Below are positions 1 to 5,432 of a DNA stretch of 5,432 nucleotides, in pieces. The number at the start of each line of letters is the position of its first letter. Position 1 is the stretch's first letter. Source of the DNA: Opitutus sp. GAS368 (lineage in GTDB: Bacteria > Verrucomicrobiota > Verrucomicrobiae > Opitutales > UBA953); assembly GCA_943332745.1 (NCBI GenBank), contig CALQQQ010000096.1:1-5432 (forward strand), given 5' to 3'. The notes under the pieces are model-generated. The model saw only the letters and a list, made by a program, of their open reading frames with translations, did no database searches and was not told the origin of the DNA. The position numbers and the translations under genes are program-made.

Positions 1-732
1 AGCCGGATTGCCGACATACGGGACCGGATCGCCGACGCCGCGGAAGCGGACGCCCTGATGCTTGCCGGGCAGGAAGCCGTTGGACCAATAGTGTTCGAAG
101 AAGAGCTGACCGCAGGTCTTGGCGGTGTCGGACGACGTCATCACGACATACGAAGGTAGGTCTTCGTTCATCGTACCGAGGCCATAGGAAAGCCAGGCGC
201 CCATCGCCGGGCGGCCGGGAATCTGCGAGCCGGTCATGAAGAAGGTTACACCCGGCGCGTGGTTGACGGCTTCGGTATTCATCGAGCGCACGACGCAGAT
301 TTCATCGGCGATGGAGCCTAGGTGCGGCAGCATCTCGCTGAGTTCGGTGCCGCTGGCGCCCCATTTCTTGAACGGCTTGAGGGCCGGCGTCGCGATGTAT
401 TTCGCGTAGCCGCTCGACATCGTGGAGAGGCGGGTGTCGCCGCGTACGCTGGCGGGGATTTCCTCTCCGGCCATCTTGAGTAGGGTCGGCTTAGGGTCGA
501 AAAGGTCGACGTGCGATGGGCCGCCGCCCTGCCAGAGGCAGATCATGCGCTTAGCCTTGGGGGCGAAGTGCGGGAGGCCGGGCAGTGTGCCGATGGGATT
601 GTGCGCGGCCTTGAGGTCACGGGCGAGCAGCGAGCCGAGGGCGACGGCGCCGATGCCTTGGACGCCAGCGCTGAGGAAACTGCGTCGCGTGAGTCGCGAG
701 CGCCATTCGGAGGGAGAGAGTTCAAAGTCCAT
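1..732 (-). CDS. DUF1501 domain-containing secreted protein, 3' end outside window (partial)
   Basis: My translation of the minus strand from the ATG at 732 is open for 244 codons to the window edge, so the C-terminal part is missing. Residues 14-20 read LTRRSFL, a twin-arginine motif, followed by a hydrophobic stretch (about 21-37) and a possible cleavage site near KAA (41-43). This indicates folded export by the Tat system. The body matches the DUF1501 family (PF07394, related to the alkaline phosphatase/sulfatase fold): GGGPSHVDLFDPKP at 69-82, the NHAPGVTFFMTGSQIPGRPAMG stretch around 157-178 and SYGLGTMNEDLPSYVV around 182-197. D76 and H158 are plausible metal or active-site residues by family analogy. 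Full-length members are usually around 400-500 residues. The gene starts 4 bp after the stop of the PSCyt1/DUF1549/DUF1553 gene, with no clear Shine-Dalgarno, which suggests translational coupling. The enzymatic substrate is unknown. Family assignment is confident; function is not. Confidence 0.93.
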   Translation of the reverse strand, partial: MDFELSPSEWRSRLTRRSFLSAGVQGIGAVALGSLLARDLKAAHNPIGTLPGLPHFAPKAKRMICLWQGGGPSHVDLFDPKPTLLKMAGEEIPASVRGDTRLSTMSSGYAKYIATPALKPFKKWGASGTELSEMLPHLGSIADEICVVRSMNTEAVNHAPGVTFFMTGSQIPGRPAMGAWLSYGLGTMNEDLPSYVVMTSSDTAKTCGQLFFEHYWSNGFLPGKHQGVRFRGVGDPVPYVGNPA

Positions 733-736
733 GGGA

Positions 737-3241
737 TCAGTCGCGGGTGATGGCGGCGTCGAGATTGTAGAGGGCGAGGCAGGTCGCGGTGAGCGCAGCA
801 TGTTCGGCGATGGGGAGCATCGGATCGCGCTTGCTCGCGCCGATCGCCAGGAGGGCTTCCGCGGCCTTGGCGTCGGCGGAGTAGACCGTGCGTTGGTTGG
901 CGAGCAGCTTGGCGAGTAAGGCGGGTTCCTTGCCGGAGGGTTCGCGGCCGAGCACGAGGGCGAAGGCACGCGCGAGGCGAGCTTCATCGGTCGACTGCTC
1001 CTTGGTCACGCGCTGTGCAAGCACGCGGGCGGCTTCGACCCAGGTGGGGTCATTCAACATCGTCAGCGCGTGCAGCGGCGAAGATGTCACCGCCGTGCGC
1101 ACGCGGCAGGTTTGGCGGGCCGAGATGTCGAACATGTTCACCGGCGCGATGGTGCGGCGCCAGAACGTGTAGAGCGAACGACGGTAGAGGTCGGCGCCTT
1201 TCGACTGAGGGTAGGTGAAGTCGCGCTCTTTCGTGATCGCGAGGCTTTCCCAAGGGCTATCGGGTAGATACGGGTAGACCGGCACGCCCCCAATCTGGTC
1301 GTTGAGTAGGCCGCTGGAACGCAGGGCGACGTCACGGAGTACCATCGAGGGGAGGCGCAGGCGCGGCGCGTGCGAGAGGAGTTTGTTTTCCGGATCCTTC
1401 TGCAGCTGCTCTTTCGTGACGTGGCTGGATTGGCGGTAGGTCTTGCTGGTGAGGATGAGCTTCTGAAGCGCCTTGGTCTTCCAGCCGGACTCGCGGAACT
1501 CGACGGAGAGCCAGTCGAGGAGTTCTTGGTGCGTGGGGCGGTCGCTCTGCACGCCGAGATCCTCGGAGGTGCGCACGATACCCTTGCCGAAGAGTTCCTG
1601 CCACTGGCGGTTGACCTGCACGCGGGCGGCCAGCGGGTGCTCGGGGCGGAAGAGCCACTGCGCGAGGCCGAGGCGGTTCTTGGGTGCGTCCTTCGGCAGC
1701 GGGGGGAGGAAGCCCGGCGCGTCGAAGGTGACCTTCTCCTTCTTCGCAAGGTAGGCGCCGCGGTCGAGGATGTTGGTTTCACGATTCTGGCCATCGCTCA
1801 TGACCATCACCCGAGGGACCATGTCGTTGCGATAGCCGTCCAGCTTGAGCTTGGCGTCGTCGATGGCGAGGAATGCCGGGATTTTCTTCCGGTCTTCGAC
1901 GAAGACGACCTTGTCGTAATGCGCGCGCAGCTGCTTGTCCTCGGCGGCGGTACGCTGTTTGTCCGCGGCGAGCAGGGGCTGGATTTCCTTGGGCAGCATA
2001 CCTTTGTCCTTGGTCGGCTTGGCGAGCCAGGCCTCGTAGGCCTTCTTCTGGTTTATGCCGTAATCCTTGTTTAGCTTGTCCAAGTCCGTCTGACGCTTGG
2101 CCAGCTCGGCCGTGTGTTCTGGCGCGGGCACTTCGACGGTGGTGGTGTCGAGGCGGAAGCGGGTGGCCACGCCCTTCACGAGGGAAGCCCCGCCACCGGG
2201 CACGCCGCGTTCCTTCACATGGTTGAACGCATCCATCCATTGGTAATAGTCCTTTTGAGTGACCGGGTCGTACTTATGGTCGTGGCACTGGGCGCACGCG
2301 ACCGTCATGCCCAGCCAGGTGGTCGTCGTGCTCTCGACGCGGTCGAAGAGGCTCACATAACGCTGTTCCTCGGCGATGTTGCCGCCTTCGCCGTTGAGGA
2401 TGTGGTTACGGTTGAAGGCCGTGGCGATCTTCTGGTCGAGCGTCGCGTTCGGGAGCAGGTCGCCGGCGAGCATCTCGGTACTGAGCTGGTCGAAGGGTTT
2501 GTCGGCATTGAGGTTCTTCACCAACCAATCGCGCCAGATCCACTGGAAGGTGTCGCCGTCCTGCTGGAAGCCGTTGCTGTCCGCATAACGCGAGGCGTCG
2601 AGCCACGGCAGCACCATCCGTTCGCCGTAGTGCGGCGAGGCCATCAAGCGATCGACCTGCTTGCCGTAGGCGTCCGGGCTCGCATCGGCGAGGAACACGG
2701 TGGTCTCCTCGGGCGTGGGCGGTAGTCCGGTGAGATCAAGCGAGAGGCGGCGGAGGAGCGTGGCCTTGGGTGCTTCGGGCGAGAGCTTCAGGCCAGCCTT
2801 GGTCAGTTTCTCGACCACGAAGGCGTCGACGGGGTTCTTCTCGCCGTTGGCCGGCAGGGCGGGGCGGGCGGGCGCAGTGAACGCCCAGTGGGCTTTATAT
2901 TCCGCGCCTTCGGCGATCCAGCGCTTGAGAATCTCTTTTTGGGCGGCGGTGACCGTGCGATGCGAATCCGGCGGCGGCATGACCTCCTCCGAGTCCTTGG
3001 AGAAGAGTCGCTTCACCAGTTCGCTCGCCTCAGCGTCGCCAGGCGCAAAGGCCTTTTTCTGCAACGCCACTTCGCGGACATCAAGGCGGAGCTTCGCCTT
3101 GCGCTTGTTGCCGTCGGGGCCGTGGCAGTAGAAGCAGTTCTCGGAAAGAATCGGGCGGACGTCCTCGTTGTAGTCGAGCTTGGCGCCGAAGGCAGGCAAG
3201 GCGACGACGAGCGCGGCGAGAATGGGGCTGATCCGGGGCAT
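737..3241 (-). CDS. PSCyt1 / DUF1549 / DUF1553 domain-containing secreted cytochrome-like protein
   Basis: The product is 834 residues from the ATG at 3241; an in-frame GTG at 3265 would add eight. Numbering from the ATG, residues 1-20 form a Sec-type signal (MPRISPILAALVVALPAFGA). A PSCyt1 domain (PF07635) follows, with a CFYCH haem site at C36-C39-H40 and an MPPP at 88-91 that could give the axial methionine. DUF1549 (PF07583) spans roughly 135-342 and contains RRLSLDLTGLPPTPEE and a second haem-type motif, CAQCHDHKYDP, at C316-C319-H320. A charged linker occupies about 343-515. DUF1553 (PF07587) covers about 520-785, including NRLGLAQWLFRPEHPLAARV and the CRVRTAVTSSPLHALTMLNDP block. Length and domain order are normal for the compact form of the family. 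It is the first gene of a pair with the DUF1501 gene. Location is probably periplasmic, with a redox or electron-transfer role suggested by the haem motifs; the substrate is unknown. I prefer the ATG because it begins directly at the signal peptide; neither start has a good Shine-Dalgarno. Confidence 0.94.
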   Translation of the reverse strand: MPRISPILAALVVALPAFGAKLDYNEDVRPILSENCFYCHGPDGNKRKAKLRLDVREVALQKKAFAPGDAEASELVKRLFSKDSEEVMPPPDSHRTVTAAQKEILKRWIAEGAEYKAHWAFTAPARPALPANGEKNPVDAFVVEKLTKAGLKLSPEAPKATLLRRLSLDLTGLPPTPEETTVFLADASPDAYGKQVDRLMASPHYGERMVLPWLDASRYADSNGFQQDGDTFQWIWRDWLVKNLNADKPFDQLSTEMLAGDLLPNATLDQKIATAFNRNHILNGEGGNIAEEQRYVSLFDRVESTTTTWLGMTVACAQCHDHKYDPVTQKDYYQWMDAFNHVKERGVPGGGASLVKGVATRFRLDTTTVEVPAPEHTAELAKRQTDLDKLNKDYGINQKKAYEAWLAKPTKDKGMLPKEIQPLLAADKQRTAAEDKQLRAHYDKVVFVEDRKKIPAFLAIDDAKLKLDGYRNDMVPRVMVMSDGQNRETNILDRGAYLAKKEKVTFDAPGFLPPLPKDAPKNRLGLAQWLFRPEHPLAARVQVNRQWQELFGKGIVRTSEDLGVQSDRPTHQELLDWLSVEFRESGWKTKALQKLILTSKTYRQSSHVTKEQLQKDPENKLLSHAPRLRLPSMVLRDVALRSSGLLNDQIGGVPVYPYLPDSPWESLAITKERDFTYPQSKGADLYRRSLYTFWRRTIAPVNMFDISARQTCRVRTAVTSSPLHALTMLNDPTWVEAARVLAQRVTKEQSTDEARLARAFALVLGREPSGKEPALLAKLLANQRTVYSADAKAAEALLAIGASKRDPMLPIAEHAALTATCLALYNLDAAITRD

Positions 3242-3250
3242 GGGGTAGGC

Positions 3251-3281
3251 ATAAGACAGTCTCACTACGGGAAGGTTTCAA
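3251..3281 (-). promoter_or_regulatory. Weak promoter-like element facing the PSCyt1/DUF1549/DUF1553 gene
   Basis: On the minus strand there is TTGAAA (3281-3276) followed, after 19 bases, by TCTTAT (3256-3251). The boxes resemble -35 and -10 elements, but the spacing is longer than the usual 17 and the -10 match is modest. If real, transcription would begin near 3244, only a few bases before the ATG at 3241. The message would then be nearly leaderless and the GTG at 3265 could not be used. Treat this as a hypothesis. Confidence 0.22.
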
Positions 3282-3283
3282 TC

Positions 3284-3307
3284 CCTACTGGTAGGCAGAT
3301 TAGCCTA
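3284..3307. repeat. Two overlapping inverted repeats upstream of the secreted pair
   Basis: CCTAC-TG-GTAGG (3284-3295) is a 5-bp-arm inverted repeat with a 2-base centre. Its right arm overlaps the left arm of a second one, TAGGC-AGATTA-GCCTA (3292-3307). The two could not form as hairpins at the same time. Both arms are short, so an operator half-site arrangement is as likely as RNA structure, and chance is possible. Confidence 0.25.
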
Positions 3308-3308
3308 G

Positions 3309-3344
3309 CGGCGGAAACCTGCATTTATTCGGCGGAAATGTGCA
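3309..3344. repeat. Two 15-bp direct repeats, 21-bp period (candidate tandem operator)
   Basis: CGGCGGAAAcctGCA at 3309-3323 and CGGCGGAAAtgtGCA at 3330-3344 agree at 13 of 15 positions (CGGCGGAAANNTGCA). The offset is exactly 21 bp, about two helical turns, so a protein bound to each copy would sit on the same face of the DNA. The copies lie centrally between the divergent genes, 36-71 bases upstream of the permease TTG. The match and phasing are seen directly; the role as a regulator-binding site is inference, and the binding protein is unknown. Confidence 0.45.
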
Positions 3345-3379
3345 CCCGGCTTGCTTTGGGGTTGCTGGCAGGCTGACCC

Positions 3380-4519
3380 TTGTTGTCATTCCAGTCAGTG
3401 CGCATCCTTGACCGCTATATCCTCGCCGAATGGGCCAAGGTCTTCGCCCTTTCGCTGCTGAGTTTCATGGGATTGCTCCTGCTATCCGAGGGATATAACT
3501 GGATTCCCGACTTTCTCGGCTGGGGTGCTTCTTTCGGCACGATTCTGCAGTTCATGCTCCTGAGTTTGGTCAAGGACCTCTCGATGCTCATCCCGGTCGC
3601 CCTGCTGATCTCGGTTATCTTCGTCCTCGCGACGATGAACCGGAACCAGGAGATCTCCGCCGCCCGAGCCGCGGGTATCGGTATGTGGCGCCTGACGGCA
3701 CCGCTTTGGGCCGCCGGTTTATTCCTCGCCGGCCTGTTGAGCTTGTTGAACGCGGTTCTGGTGCCCGAAGCCTTGGAGGCGCGCAACGGCTTGGCCGAAG
3801 AAGCGCAGTTCGCGGCCCTGAAGGAAAAAGGCGGCGTGGCCTTGCCGAAAGGCCAGGCCTCCTCCGTCTCTTTCGAGAACGCCTCCGCCCGCCGCCTCTG
3901 GTTGATCTCCAGCCTCGGCCTCACGACCGGACAGGCCTTCGAGGTCATCGTCCATTCGTTCGACGAAAAAAACCGCGAGGTGCGCTGCATCACCGCCCGC
4001 TTCGCCGAGTTCAAGCGAATCGACGGTCGCTGGCGCTGGACTTTTCGCGAAGGCCGCGACCTGCGCTTCGATCCGGCCACGGGCTCGCTCATGGCTCAGC
4101 CCCGCTTCAAGGAGCTCGTGCTCGCGGATTATGACGATGATCCGGAGGTGATGTTCTATTCCACGAAAGACCCTGACAAGCTTTCGCTCCGTGAGGTCGC
4201 CCGCTTCGTCGACCTAGCCGGCCCTAATCCCGGCGGCCAGAACGCCGCCTACGCGATGCGCTACCATTCGATCCTGGCCGCGCCAATCATCTGCCTTGTC
4301 GTCGTCGCCGTCGCGATCCCGTTCTCGGTCGGCGCCGGCCGTATCAGCCCGATGGTGGGCGTCGCCAAGACCTTCGGCCTTTTCCTCGCCTTCTATTTCC
4401 TCACCTCGTTTAGCTCCGCCTTTGGCGAGAGCGGCGCCTTGCCGCCGATGATCGCGGCCTGGATCCCCGCCGTGCTTGCCGCGGCTTGGGTCATCCCGAA
4501 GCTGAGGTCCGTCAATTAA
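3380..4519 (+). CDS. LptF/LptG family permease (lipopolysaccharide export, LptB2FG transporter subunit)
   Basis: This is an inner-membrane subunit of the ABC transporter that extracts lipopolysaccharide and feeds the Lpt bridge to the outer membrane. The 379-residue product (from the TTG at 3380) has the family layout: three membrane segments (about 18-36, 54-84, 106-128), a periplasmic beta-rich domain (about 130-290), then three more (about 296-317, 326-346, 353-373). Visible signatures are LDRYILAEW at 10-18, the cytoplasmic coupling segment MNRNQEISAARAAGIGMWRL at 86-105, MRYHSILAAP at 293-302 and GALPPMIAAWIPA at 352-364. The LDRYI start and the LPPMIAAWIP ending resemble E. coli LptG more than LptF, but one family member alone does not settle this. 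An in-frame TGA at 3374-3376 rules out an upstream start. Candidates are TTG 3380, TTG 3383 and GTG 3398; the first ATG is codon 30, inside the first membrane segment. An AGG at 3370-3372 favours the TTGs; the GTG gives a compact family-like N-terminus. The 3-bp gap to the next gene implies an operon. Confidence 0.93.
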   Translation: MLSFQSVRILDRYILAEWAKVFALSLLSFMGLLLLSEGYNWIPDFLGWGASFGTILQFMLLSLVKDLSMLIPVALLISVIFVLATMNRNQEISAARAAGIGMWRLTAPLWAAGLFLAGLLSLLNAVLVPEALEARNGLAEEAQFAALKEKGGVALPKGQASSVSFENASARRLWLISSLGLTTGQAFEVIVHSFDEKNREVRCITARFAEFKRIDGRWRWTFREGRDLRFDPATGSLMAQPRFKELVLADYDDDPEVMFYSTKDPDKLSLREVARFVDLAGPNPGGQNAAYAMRYHSILAAPIICLVVVAVAIPFSVGAGRISPMVGVAKTFGLFLAFYFLTSFSSAFGESGALPPMIAAWIPAVLAAAWVIPKLRSVN

Positions 4520-4522
4520 TCC

Positions 4523-5432
4523 ATGCTTAGAGCTATTCGTATCCGCCCCGGTCGTCCCGTGCGCGCACTCCGGGGTCACCCCTGGGCCTTCCTCGGCGAA
4601 GTCGAGTTCGTCGGCGAGCCGCCGGTCGACGGCGATTGCGTCGAACTGACCGACCTCAAGGGCCGCTGCCTCGGCGCGGGCCTCTGGAATGGCAAATCGC
4701 AGATCGCCTGGCGCCGCTACTCGCGCCGCCCGATCACGCTCGACGGCCCGCTGCTCGAAGAGCTTGTGACGGCCTCCGTCAACCGCCGCGCGGGTAAGCC
4801 GGTCTGCCGCCTCATCTGGTCCGAGGCCGACAGCCTCCCGGGCCTAGTAGTCGACCGTTATAATGACTTGATCACGATTCAAGCCCTGACCTGCGGCATG
4901 GATCGCCGCCTAGCCACAATCATCGACGTGCTCCAGCGCCTGCTGCAGCCGCGCGAAATCGTCCTCCGCAACGACGCCTCCACGCGTAAGCTCGAGGGCC
5001 TGCGCCAGGAGATCCGCACGGTCTCGGGTAAGCCGCTCGAACCTTCCTGGATGGAAGTCGGTGGCGTGCAGGTGCTCATCGACCTCATGGGCGGGCAGAA
5101 GACCGGCACCTACCTCGACCAGCTCGATCAGCATCAGAACGTGGCGAAGCTCGCTAAGGGACGCCGCGTGCTCGACGCCTTCTGTAATCAGGGAGGCTTC
5201 GGCCTCGCCTGCGCCAAGGCTGGTGCCACCAGCGTGCTTGGCCTCGACCAGTCCGAGGACGCTATCGCCGCCGCCCGCTTGGCCGCCGAACGCAACGGAC
5301 TCAGCGCCTCATTCGAAGTCGCCAACGTCTTCGATTGGTTCACCGAACACCGCGAAGCGTCCTTCGATCTCATCGTCCTGGATCCGCCGCCCTTCGCCCG
5401 CAGCAAGGATGCCGTCGACGGCGCCCTCCGTG
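4523..5432 (+). CDS. Class I SAM-dependent rRNA methyltransferase, RlmI-like (partial, 3' end outside window)
   Basis: From the ATG at 4523 the frame is open for 303 codons to the window edge. The family is usually near 390-400 residues, so about 90-100 are missing. Residues 1-70 look like the N-terminal PUA RNA-binding domain (RPGRPVRALRGHPWAFLGEV). The central domain carries EADSLPGLVVDRYND at 101-115 and GQKTGTYLDQ at 191-200, both hallmarks of the COG1092/RlmI family. The Rossmann methyltransferase part shows motif I, VLDAFCNQGGFGLACAKAGA (216-235), an acidic residue for SAM ribose at D242, and motif IV DPPPF at 287-291. E. coli RlmI makes 5-methylcytosine at 23S rRNA position 1962; the same reaction is a reasonable inference here, though the C-terminal catalytic cysteine region is not in view. 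The start lies 3 bp after the permease stop codon. The only Shine-Dalgarno-like element is GAGG at 4504-4507, 15 bases upstream, so translation is probably coupled to the permease gene. Substitutions in motifs are given under findings. Confidence 0.92.
   Translation, partial: MLRAIRIRPGRPVRALRGHPWAFLGEVEFVGEPPVDGDCVELTDLKGRCLGAGLWNGKSQIAWRRYSRRPITLDGPLLEELVTASVNRRAGKPVCRLIWSEADSLPGLVVDRYNDLITIQALTCGMDRRLATIIDVLQRLLQPREIVLRNDASTRKLEGLRQEIRTVSGKPLEPSWMEVGGVQVLIDLMGGQKTGTYLDQLDQHQNVAKLAKGRRVLDAFCNQGGFGLACAKAGATSVLGLDQSEDAIAAARLAAERNGLSASFEVANVFDWFTEHREASFDLIVLDPPPFARSKDAVDGALR

Larger units (their letters stand above)
3242..3379. promoter_or_regulatory. Shared divergent control region
   Basis: This is the only intergenic stretch of any length in the window. 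It separates the minus-strand secreted pair from the plus-strand permease/methyltransferase pair, so both promoters must lie here unless transcription enters from outside. It is less GC-rich than the flanking genes. It contains the 15-bp direct repeats, two small overlapping inverted repeats and a weak minus-strand promoter-like element, each listed separately. I could not identify a convincing sigma-70 promoter facing the permease gene. Confidence 0.7.

Noticed and set aside
422..919. 165-codon plus-strand open frame across the DUF1501/DUF1553 junction
   Set aside because: It lies antisense to two recognised genes, shows no domain or ribosome site, and its composition fits a shadow frame.
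1370..2725. Long plus-strand open frames (for example 1370-2074 and 2114-2725) opposite the DUF1549/DUF1553 gene
   Set aside because: They are antisense to a clearly recognisable family protein, have no recognisable domains, and are expected as shadow frames in GC-rich coding DNA.
3251..3344. CRISPR or riboswitch in the divergent region
   Set aside because: Only two short repeats 21 bp apart are present, too short for a CRISPR array. No known aptamer core or extended stem structure is visible.
3415..4092. 225-residue minus-strand open frame opposite the permease gene
   Set aside because: It is fully antisense to conserved permease codons. The translation is rich in Arg, Ser and Ala with no domain, typical of a GC-rich shadow frame.
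4510..4530. Possible terminator or promoter between the permease and methyltransferase genes
   Set aside because: Only 3 bases separate the TAA and ATG, with no hairpin and no T-run, so the genes read as one operon.
4859..4864. Perfect TATAAT box inside the methyltransferase gene
   Set aside because: It encodes Tyr-Asn directly after the conserved LPGLVVDR motif, and the bases 17 upstream (TCCCGG) do not resemble a -35 box.

Overview
This window looks like a piece of a GC-rich bacterial chromosome, most likely Verrucomicrobiota (Opitutae-like) or possibly Planctomycetota. The main argument is a secreted pair on the minus strand: a PSCyt1-DUF1549-DUF1553 cytochrome-like protein followed by a Tat-exported DUF1501 protein. 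This pairing is greatly expanded in those phyla. Weak or absent Shine-Dalgarno sequences and non-ATG start options fit as well. The taxonomic call is inference from gene content; no rRNA or marker gene is present.

Layout. Minus strand, read right to left: the PSCyt1/DUF1549/DUF1553 gene (about 3241 to 737), then after a 4-bp gap a DUF1501 gene (732 to 1) whose 3' end lies outside the window. Plus strand: an LptF/LptG-family permease (3380-4519), then after a 3-bp gap an RlmI-type SAM-dependent rRNA methyltransferase (4523 onward) cut by the right edge after 303 codons. The two pairs are divergent and share a control region of about 115-155 bp (3242-3379). It holds a near-perfect 15-bp direct repeat with a 21-bp period, two overlapping small inverted repeats, and a weak promoter-like element facing the minus-strand pair.

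How the genes work together. The left pair is probably co-transcribed and translationally coupled, and both products should act outside the cytoplasm. The DUF1549/DUF1553 protein carries two CxxCH haem sites and a Sec-type signal. The DUF1501 protein is a sulfatase/phosphatase-fold relative with a twin-arginine signal. Such pairs are often suspected to act in degradation of complex organic matter, but no substrate can be read from this sequence. The right pair is housekeeping: one subunit of the lipopolysaccharide transport permease and a 23S rRNA cytosine methyltransferase-like enzyme. These two share an operon but no evident pathway.

No RNA genes, mobile elements, CRISPR arrays or terminators were recognised. 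No stretch over 300 bases lacks a gene. The most unexplained sequence is the repeat-bearing divergent control region and the biochemical role of the secreted pair.
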